Origin: JBBROS01 sp965199595
GTDB taxonomy: Bacteria > Pseudomonadota > Alphaproteobacteria > Acetobacterales > Acetobacteraceae
NCBI GenBank assembly: GCA_965199595.1
Contig: OZ241182.1
Location: forward strand, 3,224,001-3,288,000
Direction of reading: 5' to 3'
DNA length: 64,000 nucleotides
Shown: positions 27,062-35,281 of the stretch, piece by piece
How the letters are laid out: each line of letters starts with the position of its first letter
Position numbering within the stretch: position 1 is the stretch's first letter
Notes under the pieces: generated by a model
Told to the model about the DNA's origin: nothing
Databases searched by the model: none
What the model saw: the letters and a program-made list of their open reading frames with translations, nothing else
Position numbers and translations under genes: made by a program

Positions 27062-27470
27062 TCAGGCTGCTGTTTTGACCGTCTGCTGGGCGTGTTGAAG
27101 CTCGAACTGCACGGGGCTGAGACAGCCCAGGGCGGAATGTAGCCGTCGTGAGGTGTAGACCTCGTCGATGAACCGCGGAAGGTCGGCGGTGACGTCCTCG
27201 AAGGTCTCGTAGGCGGCCAGGTAGACGGCCTCGACCTTGAGCGTCTTTATAAAGCTCTCAGCCTTGGCGTTGTCGTATGGATTGCCGCGTCGGCTCATCG
27301 AACCAACCAGCCCATGAGCTGCCAGCAGCTCGCGATACGCCTCGGATGCGTATTGTGACCCACGTCCGAGTGGTGGGTACAGCCCTTGGGCGGTGCGCGG
27401 TTCCGGATCGCCGCCTTCAGCGCCGCGACGGCGATCCGCGCGTCCATCGCCTGAGGCGGCAATATCAGCG
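27062..27470 (-). pseudogene. IS3-family transposase OrfB, 3' fragment
   Basis: About 135 codons of an OrfB C-terminus: ARIAVAALKAAI and CTHHSD, a frameshift near 27365, then RGSQYASEAYRELLAAHGL and MSRRGNPYDNAKAESFIKTL (DDE glutamate) to a stop at 27062. It differs from the two other IS3 relatives in the window. It abuts a GlxA fragment on the right. Confidence 0.8.
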
Positions 27471-27479
27471 GCAGCGGCT

Positions 27480-27890
27480 TCGCGGGAACGGCGAACTGCG
27501 CCTTCTGCACCTTCGCTTCGTGAGCAGCGCGGGGGTGACCGCCGGCGTCGATCTGATGCTGCACCTGGTGGTTCGCTGGTGCGGGACGGCGGTGGCGGTC
27601 GCGGCCGCGCGCCCGCTGGTGGACTACCTGCGCCGCGGCCCCAACGACCCGCAGCTCTCGCCCTGGCTGGAAGCGCGCAACCACATGCACCCGGCGGTGC
27701 ACCGGGCCCAGGACGCCATCGCCGCCGACCCGGCCGTCACGGATGCCGTGAACCGGGCCCGCACCGCCGTGGTGTACGAGCTGCTGCAACGCACCGGGCT
27801 TGGCATGGAGCAGGTGGCCGAACGCGCGGGGTGTATCGGTCCGAGACGTGTCGTCTGCTGTCCGAGACGTCAACCCAGCCGGCCGGAACA
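27480..27890 (+). pseudogene. GlxA-type AraC regulator, internal fragment
   Basis: The piece SSAGVTAGVDLMLHLVVR is typical of the end of the DJ-1/PfpI-like domain in GlxA regulators. It is followed by a linker and the first HTH half, TGLGMEQVAERAGC. Start, first 150 or so residues and the DNA-binding C-terminus are absent, cut by the IS3 remnant on the left. Such regulators often sit beside transporters like the DMT gene that follows on the other strand. Confidence 0.6.
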
Positions 27891-27908
27891 CCCCTGCGGC
27901 ATACGAGG

Positions 27909-28829
27909 TCAGACTGGCAGCGTCACGGTCGCGGCTGGATCGCCTGCCCGCGTCGCGCGTTCCGGGCGCCGGGCATGGCGCTTGGCCCCGGCGACGCACA
28001 GCACGGTGGCGCCGCTGGCGGCGAGCATCGTCCAGGAGATCGCGTCGTGCAGCAGCAGTGCCGACAGGCTGAGCCCCAGGAACGGTTGCAGCAGTTGCAG
28101 CTGGCCGACCCCGGCGATGCCGCCCCGGGCCAGGCCGCGGAACCAGAACACAAAGCCGACCAGCATGCTGAACACCGAAACGTAGGCCAGGCCGGCCCAG
28201 GCTCCGGGACCGATCCCCGCCAGCGTGTCCGGCGCCGTGAGCACCGCCGCCACCGCCATGACCGGCAAGGCCAGCAGCAAGGCCCAGCAGATGCTCTGCC
28301 AGCCGCCTAAGCGCCGGGTCAGCACGGTGCCCTCGGCGTAGCCCAGCCCGCAGACGGCGATCGCGGCCAGCATCAGCGCGTCGCCGGCCAGGGTCGGCGG
28401 GCCGCCGTGCCCGGCCGCGAAACCCACGACCACGACCGCCCCAGTCCCGGAGAAGGCCCAGAACAGCGGTGCCGGCCGCTCGCCGCCTCGCAGCACGCCG
28501 CACAATGCGGTCGTCAACGGCAGCAGGCCGACGAACACGACGGAATGCGCGGCGGTGATCGACTGCAGGGCCAGGGCGGTCAGCAGGGGAAAGCCGACGA
28601 CCACTCCGAGCGCCACGACCGCGAGCGACGGGAGGTCGCCGCGACCCGGCCGCACGGCCCGGCCGAGCGCGAGCAGCGCCGCCCCGAGCAGCGCTGCGAT
28701 CACCGCCCGGCCGGAGGTCAGGAACAGCGGCGGGAACCCGTTCAGAGCCAGGCGCGTGGCGGGCAGCGAGCCGCTGAAGATCACCATGCCGATCAGGCCG
28801 CTGACCCATCCAGGGCTCGGCCGGATCAT
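27909..28829 (-). CDS. EamA/DMT-family transporter
   Basis: 306 residues from the ATG at 28829, which overlaps the redoxin stop (ATGA); an ATG at 28853 is in frame but lies inside that gene. About ten hydrophobic segments form two EamA repeats. Members export amino acids, purines or other metabolites, and nothing here fixes the substrate. It is co-transcribed with the redoxin gene. Confidence 0.8.
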   Translation of the reverse strand: MIRPSPGWVSGLIGMVIFSGSLPATRLALNGFPPLFLTSGRAVIAALLGAALLALGRAVRPGRGDLPSLAVVALGVVVGFPLLTALALQSITAAHSVVFVGLLPLTTALCGVLRGGERPAPLFWAFSGTGAVVVVGFAAGHGGPPTLAGDALMLAAIAVCGLGYAEGTVLTRRLGGWQSICWALLLALPVMAVAAVLTAPDTLAGIGPGAWAGLAYVSVFSMLVGFVFWFRGLARGGIAGVGQLQLLQPFLGLSLSALLLHDAISWTMLAASGATVLCVAGAKRHARRPERATRAGDPAATVTLPV

Positions 28830-29392
28830 GCCGTCTGTTCCGCACGAAGCCACGCGATCACGTCCTCCGCGCTACGGTCCGGCGGGAACACCGGGTAGAA
28901 CAGGTGGGTGATCCTGCCGTCGTCGATCACCAGGGTGAGGCGTCGCAGCAGCGTCATGCCGTCCACGGCCAGAGTCGGCAGGCGGAGTGCCCGCGTCAGC
29001 CGCAGCCCGTGGTCGGACAGCAGTGGGAACGGCAGGTGCAGCCGGGTCGCCGCCTCCGCCTGGTAGGCCATGTCCTGGGTGGACAGGCCGAACAGGTGCC
29101 GCACGCCGAGCTGCCGCAGGGTTTGGGCGTGATCGCGGAAGGCGCAGGACTGGGGCGTGCAGCCGCGGGCGCCGGGGATGCCGTCCCAGCCGTCCGGGTT
29201 GGCGATGCCGGGTCGCCCGGTGCGGGGATAGGCATACACCACGCAGCGTCCGGGCAACGCGGACAGGTCCACGGTCGTGCCGTCCGTCGCCGGCATCGCC
29301 ATGGCGGCAAGTGCGGTTCCGACCAGATGGGCGGCAGCGCCGTCGTCCAACGGGGGCGGGATGCTGGCCCAGTCGGGCGTGTCCACGCTCAT
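28826..29392 (-). CDS. Peroxiredoxin/AhpC-TSA-like redoxin
   Basis: 188 residues of thioredoxin fold. The strand CVVYAYPRTGRPG is followed by GIPGARGCTPQSCAFRDH with Cys78 and Cys83 in a CxxxxC arrangement, as in an atypical peroxiredoxin group that lacks the usual PxxxTxxC. It is first in a two-gene operon with a DMT exporter. It is probably cytosolic and acts on peroxides; the reductant is not known. Confidence 0.75.
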   Translation of the reverse strand: MSVDTPDWASIPPPLDDGAAAHLVGTALAAMAMPATDGTTVDLSALPGRCVVYAYPRTGRPGIANPDGWDGIPGARGCTPQSCAFRDHAQTLRQLGVRHLFGLSTQDMAYQAEAATRLHLPFPLLSDHGLRLTRALRLPTLAVDGMTLLRRLTLVIDDGRITHLFYPVFPPDRSAEDVIAWLRAEQTA

Positions 29393-29579
29393 TGCCCACC
29401 TGCTTGCCGCGTTCGGCGGGGCGGTTGCGTTACCGTGTCGGCCAGAATGAGGTTATCTTGCGTTGTCATGATCAGCAGTAGCACCCCCTCCAGCGTTACT
29501 CAACGCCTCCGCGGTCGACCCGCAGCCTCGGGTACTTGGCGTCCCACGCCTGCAGCTCAGAGTTCGTCCAAGATCATGT
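29393..29579. other. Intergenic, no gene seen
   Basis: 187 bp between the redoxin start and the IS5 remnant. It would hold the redoxin promoter. I see no ORF with homology and no RNA gene. Confidence 0.4.
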
Positions 29580-30125
29580 TTAGCCTTGGCAGAGCCTTCG
29601 GAGCATCAGCCGGACTGATGCCCAGCGGAGGAATGCGAGCGCGTTGTGCTTGAGGCACTCCCAATCCTTGCTGAGGCGGCGGCAGCGGTTCAGCCAGGCG
29701 ATGGTGCGTTCCACGATCCAGCGCTTCGGCAGCACCACGAACCTGCCCTTGTCACACCGTCGCACGATCTCGATGTTCACGCCACGGCAGACCCGGGCCA
29801 GGCCCTGCTGGAGCTTCGGTTCCTGATAGCCGCCGTCGGCGTAGAGCTTCAGCAGGAACGGATATCGTCGCCATCAGCAGCACACCGCCATCGCGGTCCT
29901 GCAGGTCGGCTGCATGGACGACGGCTTATCGCCAGGCCCTGGGTGTCGACGAGGACATGCCGCTTCTTGCCTTTGATCTTCTTGCCTCCATCGAAACCCG
30001 GCCGGTCGATCCGACGCCCCCTTTTCAGCGCTCATCACGCTCTGGCTGTCGATATCCGGCACGCGCCTTCGCATGACGATGACCGCTGTCGGACTGGCCT
30101 CACGCTCCGCCTGCTCGCGGCAAAG
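29580..30125 (-). pseudogene. IS5-family transposase, 3' remnant with several frameshifts
   Basis: Fragments in different frames read REQAEREASPT, DIDSQSVMSAEKG (first catalytic Asp), FDGGKKIKGKKRHVLVDTQG, KLYADGGYQ and finally NIEIVRRCDKGRFVVLPKRW with WIVERTIAWLNRCRRL (DDE glutamate) to a stop at 29580. This is the order of an IS5/IS427-type transposase. The 5' half is missing and the rest is disabled. Confidence 0.75.
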
Positions 30126-30139
30126 CACGTCGCACGACA

Positions 30140-30349
30140 TGCCGGGGCGTGCGCGACCGGATCGGCATGGTCCGCGTGCAAGTGCGTCACGATCGCCGCC
30201 ACCGCGCTCGCCGGCTGGAAGGCGCGTGGAAAAAGGCTGCGAGGCGTCGCGCATGGAAGCTGCGACGCGTCGAGAACGTAGTCAATCAGCAGCGTGCCGC
30301 CGTCCTGCTCGACTTCGACGCCGGCCCAGCCGAGTCTTCTGACGCGCAT
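30140..30349 (-). pseudogene. MBL-fold metallo-hydrolase, N-terminal fragment
   Basis: About 70 codons: MRVRRLGWAGVEVEQDGGTL, a beta strand, and the zinc motif THLHADHAD. The frame then runs into IS5 sequence at about 30140. The remaining metal ligands are lost, so it is inactive. Confidence 0.7.
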
Positions 30350-30359
30350 GGTCGTTCTC

Positions 30360-30485
30360 CTAAAGCTTCGAGGGGGACGTGGCGGTCAAGGTCGGCAGGC
30401 CGTCGGTCTGGCGAGGGATGCCGCCCAGCGCCAGCGCGGCGTGCGCCATCCCGGTCCGTTCCGGTTTCAAGGCGACAAGCGTCAC
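30360..30485 (-). other. Possible 41-residue ORF or remnant
   Basis: A GTG-started frame (MTLVALKPERTGMAHAAL...) fills the space between two gene fragments. It has the codon use of the surroundings but no recognisable domain. It may be the end of a deleted gene rather than a gene of its own. Confidence 0.2.
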
Positions 30486-30500
30486 GACCGGAGCCTCGCG

Positions 30501-30900
30501 TCAGTAGGCGACGGAGAAGCGGGCGCGGTGGTGCGCCGGGCGTTCGGCCTCGTCCAGCATCGCGACCGCGTAATCTTCCAGCGAGATGCGGCTCTCGCCG
30601 GCTTCGTCGGTCAGCAGCTGGTCGCGGCCGACCCGGTAGCGGCCGGTGCGCTCGCCGGGAATGAGCATCGCGGCCGGGCTGAGGCAAGCCCAGCCGAGCT
30701 CCGCCTCGTCCCGCAACAAGTCGAGGAAGGCCGCGGTCTTCAGAGCACCGGCCTTCCACTGGGCGGGACGGTCGGGCTGGTCGATCATGCGCCGGCCGGG
30801 CGCGACCTCCAGCGTTCCCGCGCCGCCGACAACCAGGAGGCGCGCGATCCCCGCGCGCTTGGTGGCGTCCACGATCGAGCGCGGTCCCGCGCCGCTCTCT
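30501..30900 (-). pseudogene. NAD(P)H-binding protein (YwnB-like SDR), 5'-truncated
   Basis: What is left begins near VDATKRAGIARLLVVGGAGT and continues through WKAGALKTAAFLDLLRDEAE to a stop at 30501. This is the C-terminal two thirds of a small atypical short-chain reductase. The N-terminal Rossmann glycine motif is missing, lost just before the tRNA-Leu gene. Confidence 0.65.
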
Positions 30901-30930
30901 GCAGCGCATCACGACCCGCCGTCAGCGTGA

Positions 30931-31015
30931 TGGTGCGGGTGGTCGGGGTCGAACCGACACTCCTTGCGGAACCGGATTTTGAGTCCGGCGCGTCTACCAA
31001 TTCCACCACACCCGC
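30931..31015 (-). tRNA. tRNA-Leu (anticodon CAA)
   Basis: The minus strand folds as a class II tRNA: acceptor GCGGGTG pairs with CACCCGC, the anticodon arm is CCGGA-CTCAAAA-TCCGG with CAA, a long variable arm and a GTCGG-TTCGACC-CCGAC T-arm follow. Discriminator A and CCA are encoded (30931-30934). Confidence 0.95.
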
Positions 31016-31184
31016 TATGATCGTCATGAACTCCTGACCATCAGTCCGTTGCAGATGCCACAAATGGCGGGCGGCCGTCCAGAGGGCCGGGTCTCGCTGC
31101 GGCCGCACGTCGCATCCCGGCGATTTCTTTGACGCGGGGGTTTGCACTACGGCGCGGTCAGGGTTATAGAGCGGCCCCGCCTGA

Positions 31185-31260
31185 TCCGTGATAGCTCAGT
31201 TGGTAGAGCAAGCGACTGTTAATCGCTCGGTCGTAGGTTCGAGTCCTACTCACGGAGCCA
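31185..31260 (+). tRNA. tRNA-Asn (anticodon GTT)
   Basis: Acceptor TCCGTGA/TCACGGA, D-arm AGCTCAGTTGGTAGAGC, anticodon stem GCGACTGTTAATCGC with GTT, T-arm GTAGGTTCGAGTCCTAC, discriminator G and encoded CCA at 31258-31260. It lies directly upstream of a P4-type integrase in the same direction, the usual layout of a tRNA-borne attachment site. Confidence 0.97.
31220..31260 (+). other. Likely attL at the 3' half of tRNA-Asn
   Basis: P4-type integrases normally use the anticodon-to-3'-end part of a tRNA gene as core site. The integrase at 31405 starts 145 bp after the tRNA-Asn end. A matching direct repeat at the far prophage end would lie outside the window, so this is inference. Confidence 0.45.
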
Positions 31261-31404
31261 GGCGGCTTTTCCGAGCCCTCCCATAGCCACCAGAGACTCA
31301 ACAGCAGTCGGGTATTCCGTTCCCACAGTTTCCCATAGGTTCCCACTCTAGCGCCGCGATCAGCCGGGTATCCTACCCGGTCCCGGCCGCGGAGATACCC
31401 GGTC

Positions 31405-32637
31405 GTGCCGCTGACTGACAAGACGATCCGTGTCGCCAAGCCCCGAGACTCGGGCTATCGCCTGCCTGATGGCGGCGGCCTGCACCTATTCATCACTCCC
31501 CAGGGCGGCCGATCCTGGCGCTGGCGCTACGAGGTGGCGGGCCGGGAGCGCACCGCGGTGCTGGGCAGATACCCGGATATGAGCCTGTCCGGTGCCCGGT
31601 CCGCCCGGGACGAGGCGCGGCGCAAACTGCGGCTCACCGGCACCCTGACCGATGCGGAGCCTGCCGCGCCGCCGCCAGCCCCACCGTTCCGCGATGTGGC
31701 GCAGGACTGGCACACCCGCAACGCCTCGCGGTGGAAACCCGGACACGCGGCCGATGTGCTGTTGAGCCTACAGGTCGAGGTGTTCCCGGTGTTCGGGGAC
31801 CAGCCGATCGACCAGGTGTCACCCGCGACGGTGCTCGCAGCGCTGCGCCCGATGGAAGCCCGCGGCGCCATCGAGACGGCGCGGCGTGTGAAGCAGCGGA
31901 TCGCTGCCGTGTTCGGCTACGCCATCGCATCCGGCCTGGCGCAGTACGATCCCACATCGGCGCTCCGCAACGCCCTGGCGCCACTGCCGCCCAAAGGCCA
32001 CCGTCCAGCCGTGCTGACGCTGGAACTGGCGCGCGAGGTGATCACGAGCATCGACGCCGCCACCGGCCAACCGATAACGCGCCTCGCACTCCGGTTCCTG
32101 GCTCTCACGGCGGCGCGGCCGGGCGAGGTCTCCGGCGCGCGCTGGGCCGAGATGGAGGCGCTGGACGGCCCCGCCCCGCTCTGGCGCATCCCAGGCGCGC
32201 GGATGAAGGCCAGCACCGGCGGGACCGGACATGAGCATGTCGTGCCCCTCGCCCCGGCCGCCGTCGCGTGCCTGACGGCCGCGCTCACGCAGTCCGAGGG
32301 CAGCCGGTTCGTGTTCCCCAACGCGCACAACCTCACCCGGCCCATGAGCGAGAACGCGATGAACTACATGCTGGCCCGGATCGGATGGAGCGGCCGCCAC
32401 GTGCCGCACGGCTGGCGGGCCACGTTCTCCAGCATCATGAACGAACGGCGCCCGGCGGATCGGCAGGTGATCGACCTGATGCTGGCGCACGCCCCGAAAG
32501 ATGCGGTGGAGCGCGCCTACAACCGGGCGGCGCACATGGCGCGCCGGCGTGAGCTAGCGGAGGAGTGGGCCACGCTGCTGCTCGACGGCGCGCAGCCCCT
32601 GGATAGGGTACTGGATGGGCCTAGACGCGCGGGTTGA
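31405..32637 (+). CDS. int: Tyrosine-type site-specific integrase, P4 family
   Basis: 410 residues from a GTG at 31405. N-terminal DUF4102-like arm-binding domain (MPLTDKTIRVAKP... DGGGLHLFI), core-binding domain about 95-190, catalytic domain about 200-385. Catalytic residues: Arg238 (AARPGEV), His335 and Arg338 (HGWR), His362 (LAHAP) and Tyr372 (YNRAAH). It marks the left end of the prophage and ends 17 bp inside the convergent muramidase gene. Confidence 0.93.
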   Translation: MPLTDKTIRVAKPRDSGYRLPDGGGLHLFITPQGGRSWRWRYEVAGRERTAVLGRYPDMSLSGARSARDEARRKLRLTGTLTDAEPAAPPPAPPFRDVAQDWHTRNASRWKPGHAADVLLSLQVEVFPVFGDQPIDQVSPATVLAALRPMEARGAIETARRVKQRIAAVFGYAIASGLAQYDPTSALRNALAPLPPKGHRPAVLTLELAREVITSIDAATGQPITRLALRFLALTAARPGEVSGARWAEMEALDGPAPLWRIPGARMKASTGGTGHEHVVPLAPAAVACLTAALTQSEGSRFVFPNAHNLTRPMSENAMNYMLARIGWSGRHVPHGWRATFSSIMNERRPADRQVIDLMLAHAPKDAVERAYNRAAHMARRRELAEEWATLLLDGAQPLDRVLDGPRRAG

Positions 32638-33310
32638 ACCGGTCCATCAGCGCATCCGCCTCGGGCTGCCCCGCCGCGATGCCAGCCTGCGGGACAGCCG
32701 ACCGCCCCAACCGCCGCGCATAGGCAGTCGCCAGCCTCCCCGCATACAGGTCCACCTGGCCCGGCCCATTGTAGCCCCGCGCGAACGTGGTCCAGTCGTG
32801 CCGGTTCAGGGCGGCCGCCAGTCCAGCGTGGCGGATGAACTGCATCATCGCACCGAACTGTGCGACCTCACTGTCCATGGCCGCGACGATCATATCCTGC
32901 ACGCTCGCATACCCGCAGGCGGCGAAATTGAACCCCATCGCCTGTCCCAGCCCCCAGCTGCACGATTTCAGCGCGGCGGTCTGATCGACGGCCATCATGC
33001 GGGCGAGCAGCGCATAGCACCCGTCCGAGGTCGCCGGATACGGCAGCGTGCCCCAGGACAGATAGGCCAGCCCCGCGCGGATCGCCGCGTCGCGTTTCGG
33101 GCCGGGGCCGAGCTGGGCGTAGAAAACCTGGCGTTCCGGCAGCATTTTCGGCCGGCCCGCCGCATCGAACCCGGACCCGGCCGCTTCCACGTCCATCACG
33201 GCCTGGAGGGTGGCGACCTCGTAGCCGCCCAGCCTGGCGACCTGGATGAGATCGGCGGGTTGCAGGCGTTTCGCGGCGCCGCGGAAACCGGAGGCGGTGA
33301 AATCGATCAT
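32621..33310 (-). CDS. Phage N-acetylmuramidase endolysin
   Basis: 229 residues from the ATG at 33310, with AGGAGCG upstream. It matches the N-acetylmuramidase family (DUF3380-like): an early Glu in AVMDVEAAGSGFDAAGRPKM as the general acid, LPERQVFY, and SWGLGQAMGFN. It lacks a signal peptide, so a holin should release it to cut the host wall. Last gene of the leftward late operon. Confidence 0.85.
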   Translation of the reverse strand: MIDFTASGFRGAAKRLQPADLIQVARLGGYEVATLQAVMDVEAAGSGFDAAGRPKMLPERQVFYAQLGPGPKRDAAIRAGLAYLSWGTLPYPATSDGCYALLARMMAVDQTAALKSCSWGLGQAMGFNFAACGYASVQDMIVAAMDSEVAQFGAMMQFIRHAGLAAALNRHDWTTFARGYNGPGQVDLYAGRLATAYARRLGRSAVPQAGIAAGQPEADALMDRFNPRV

Positions 33311-33468
33311 GGTCGCTCCTCGAACACAGGATGCGGATACGCCGCCCCGTCCAGCACGGTCCCGGCGGTGAGCACCGCCCATGCAATGGGATGTCCGGCC
33401 GGGAGCGGCGGACGGTCAGCAGCACCAGGCCGGCCGACCACGCGGCAGATGATGGGATCGGCCGGCAT
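33307..33468 (-). CDS. Small phage protein, 53 residues
   Basis: The ORF runs from the ATG at 33468 to a stop that overlaps the muramidase start by 4 bp (ATGA), the same coupling used throughout this operon. It encodes MPADPIICRVVGRPGAADRP and a short, partly hydrophobic second half. No family is recognised. Coupling is the main support. Confidence 0.4.
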   Translation of the reverse strand: MPADPIICRVVGRPGAADRPPLPAGHPIAWAVLTAGTVLDGAAYPHPVFEERP

Positions 33469-33475
33469 GGATGGG

Positions 33476-33787
33476 TTACGACCGGAGCGGGATGCTCACG
33501 GTGGGCGGCAGCGTCACGGTGATCGTGCCGACCGGCGCACCGGACGGCGACACGGCCACCGAGTTGACGGCCGCGCACACCGCATCGACCGCGGCCTTGG
33601 TGGCGCCCTTGGCCAGGATCGCGGCCCCGGACGGTACGAACATCGCGAGTGCGGCGGGGCCAGCGGCACACAGCAGCTGCCCCTCGGCAACGTAGGTGCG
33701 CACCGTGTTGGCCGAGACCGGAACGGTGGGTGTGGTCGTGCAGGCGGCAAGCGCGAGGGCGCACGCGCCGAGGATGGCGTATTTCAT
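33476..33787 (-). CDS. Phage lipoprotein, putative
   Basis: 103 residues with a clear lipobox: MKYAILGACALALAACTT, Cys16 as the lipidated residue. The mature part is short, Ala/Val-rich and beta-prone. Within a lysis region this could be an outer-membrane spanin component (Rz1-like), but it lacks the usual proline-rich tract. It could also be a lysogenic-conversion surface protein. Confidence 0.65.
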   Translation of the reverse strand: MKYAILGACALALAACTTTPTVPVSANTVRTYVAEGQLLCAAGPAALAMFVPSGAAILAKGATKAAVDAVCAAVNSVAVSPSGAPVGTITVTLPPTVSIPLRS

Positions 33788-33804
33788 GGATGGTCTCCGT
33801 GTTT

Positions 33805-34050
33805 TCAGGTTGAGTGCTTACGGCGCACACGAGCCGGCTTGTCCTGGCAGAGTTGCTCAGGCCAACCGAGGGCAGCCTTGACCCGGTTACCCCCTTGAGC
33901 GGCCTGGCCGCAGGCCTGGAGGGTGTCGCCATAGGTGACGACGTGCGTGGTCGCGCCATCCCAGGTCACGATGATGACCTGTTGCTGGCCGTATTCCGCA
34001 GCAATCCGTTTGGCCGCCGCAATCGGGATGCGTTTGGCGGGCTCAGGCAT
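33805..34050 (-). CDS. Small phage protein with WDG/THV motif
   Basis: 81 residues: PIAAAKRIAAEYGQQQVIIV, then a beta hairpin (TWDGATTHVVTYGDT) and a Lys/Arg-rich tail. I recognise no named family, but the fold hint (helix then beta hairpin) and the 8-bp overlap with the upstream gene support a real gene. Confidence 0.6.
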   Translation of the reverse strand: MPEPAKRIPIAAAKRIAAEYGQQQVIIVTWDGATTHVVTYGDTLQACGQAAQGGNRVKAALGWPEQLCQDKPARVRRKHST

Positions 34051-34261
34051 CGTTCAGCAGCTCGCCCGACACGATGCCAGATGCGATCAGCATGACGCCT
34101 TGGGCAAATGCTTCAGGCTCGCCATGAACTGTAGCCATGCACCCAAGCAGGCTGCCCACCGCCATAATTGCGGCCTGGCGGTCCTCGCTGACCGGCCTGA
34201 TAGCGTTGAGCATAGCTTCGGTGGCGCGCATAGCCGCATCCGCCCGCTGTTCGTCGGTCAT
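34043..34261 (-). CDS. Small helical phage protein
   Basis: 72 residues from the ATG at 34261, behind GGAGACCATCC. All helical by eye (RADAAMRATEAMLNAIRPVS...). It is divergent from the rightward three-gene operon and co-directional with the lysis genes. No known family. Confidence 0.55.
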   Translation of the reverse strand: MTDEQRADAAMRATEAMLNAIRPVSEDRQAAIMAVGSLLGCMATVHGEPEAFAQGVMLIASGIVSGELLNDA

Positions 34262-34326
34262 GGATGGTCTCCGTGGTGGGAATGCCGGTTGCGGACCGGC
34301 GGCCGATGCCATGCCAACTATTTATC

Positions 34327-34371
34327 GTGGCACGCCACATTTATCTTGCGTCAGGTGAATAACTGTGGCAC
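34327..34371. promoter_or_regulatory. GTGGCAC repeats in a divergent promoter region
   Basis: GTGGCAC occurs at 34327-34333 (inside GTGGCACGCCAC, an interrupted palindrome) and again at 34365-34371. The AT-rich stretch between two divergent small-gene units (34262-34390) is where an autoregulator, for instance the ribbon-helix-helix product at 35001, could bind. Function is inferred. Confidence 0.35.
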
Positions 34372-34390
34372 AACACGTATACCGGCTGCG

Positions 34391-34753
34391 ATGATGCCAA
34401 GCCGGACGGAGATGCGGACCTTGACCTACTCAGTGACCACCGAAGCAGTTTGCCTCTCCGCGGGCTACCCGGCCCAGCTTCCCGCTGATCTTCTGACCCG
34501 CGAACCGATTGCCCAGGATGTCGCGATTGCCTCCATCTTGACCGATAGCAAGGGCCGCCGCCGGGTGCAGGTCACTTGGCGTCACGACCGCTGGTGTGTT
34601 TGCTTCTTCGGCATGCGCCGCGTCAGCCGGGACGCCCCTAAGTTTCCGTCCAATCCTACGGACATTAAAGACGCCGATTGCGTCACCCGTCAGGAAGCGA
34701 TCGACATGGCCGCCTCCATTTTGGCCGCGCACGATGCCGCCCACAGCCTCTAG
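34391..34753 (+). CDS. Hypothetical phage protein, 120 residues
   Basis: First gene of a rightward unit inside the leftward late region. The ATGs at 34391, 34394 and 34412 are all possible starts. The product has beta-rich (RRRVQVTWRHDRWCVCFFGM) and helical (RQEAIDMAASILAAHDAAH) parts. I recognise no family. GC content is lower than that of the flanking genes. The position fits accessory cargo rather than virion structure. Confidence 0.55.
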   Translation: MMPSRTEMRTLTYSVTTEAVCLSAGYPAQLPADLLTREPIAQDVAIASILTDSKGRRRVQVTWRHDRWCVCFFGMRRVSRDAPKFPSNPTDIKDADCVTRQEAIDMAASILAAHDAAHSL

Positions 34754-34770
34754 CCCGAAGGGATAACGCC

Positions 34771-34998
34771 ATGCCAATGAACCGCACCGCAGCCACTGCA
34801 CAGGCCCGCCGAGAGGTCACTAGGCCGTATCGCACGACAGGCAACCGACACGACTGCACCTGGGGGCTGTCCGTGCCACACCCAGGCAGCATCAGCGCCC
34901 GCGTCCAAACCAATATCGGAAGCTACGCGGACGCCCTTGAAGCGAGGCGGAACTGGATTGCAGAAAGAATTGAGGCGTTGACGGAGGCCGACGCCTAG
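34771..34998 (+). CDS. Hypothetical phage protein, 75 residues
   Basis: The ATG at 34771 follows GAAGGGATAACGCC. The protein is basic at the N-terminus, with a CTWGLSVPHPGSISARVQTN strand pair and a C-terminal helix (EARRNWIAERIEALTEA). No family is recognised. It lies 17 bp after the 34391 gene and 2 bp before the 35001 gene. Confidence 0.55.
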   Translation: MPMNRTAATAQARREVTRPYRTTGNRHDCTWGLSVPHPGSISARVQTNIGSYADALEARRNWIAERIEALTEADA

Positions 34999-35000
34999 CT

Positions 35001-35216
35001 ATGAGCGACACCCTGCCCCGCGGCCCAGGTCGCCCTCGCAAGGACAACGCCCTTACCGCCGCTCAACGATCCGCCGCCATGCGGGAGCGGCGCGGGCTGG
35101 GAACGCTGCAATTGGAAAGCGACACGTTGGCCCAGCTAGATGCCATCCGCGAGCGGGACGGCGATGCTAGCCGGGTTGCCGTGGTAGCCAGATTGGCGCG
35201 AGAAGCAGCGCCCTGA
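35001..35216 (+). CDS. Ribbon-helix-helix-like small regulator
   Basis: 71 residues: a basic N-terminus (RGPGRPRKDN, AT-hook-like), then strand GTLQLES, helix TLAQLDAIRERDG and helix SRVAVVARLAREA, the pattern of a CopG/Arc ribbon-helix-helix dimer. Last gene of a three-gene rightward unit. Small DNA-binding proteins in this position are typical of anti-CRISPR-associated (Aca) regulators, which repress their own operon; that role is inference. Confidence 0.6.
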   Translation: MSDTLPRGPGRPRKDNALTAAQRSAAMRERRGLGTLQLESDTLAQLDAIRERDGDASRVAVVARLAREAAP

Positions 35217-35224
35217 CCCATCAA

Positions 35225-35248
35225 CATCCCCGCGCCTGCGGGGAACAC
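35225..35248 (-). repeat. Solitary type I-E CRISPR-repeat-like sequence
   Basis: The minus strand reads GTGTTCCCCGCAGGCGCGGGGATG as 24 contiguous bases. As I recall, common type I-E repeats read GTGTTCCCCGC, 2-4 variable loop bases, GCGGGGATGAACCG; the last five bases (AACCG) are not kept here (TTGAT). It starts 9 bp after the stop of the rightward operon and occurs once. It could equally be the stem of a transcription terminator, but no T-run follows. Confidence 0.5.
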
Positions 35249-35281
35249 TCGCAAACCCAGTCCCAACAAGGTGACGGGTCA

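Noticed and set aside
31164..31439. 91-codon frame on the minus strand across tRNA-Asn and the integrase start
   Set aside because: It is the antisense of a tRNA gene; such frames arise whenever this tRNA is read backward and have no independent support.
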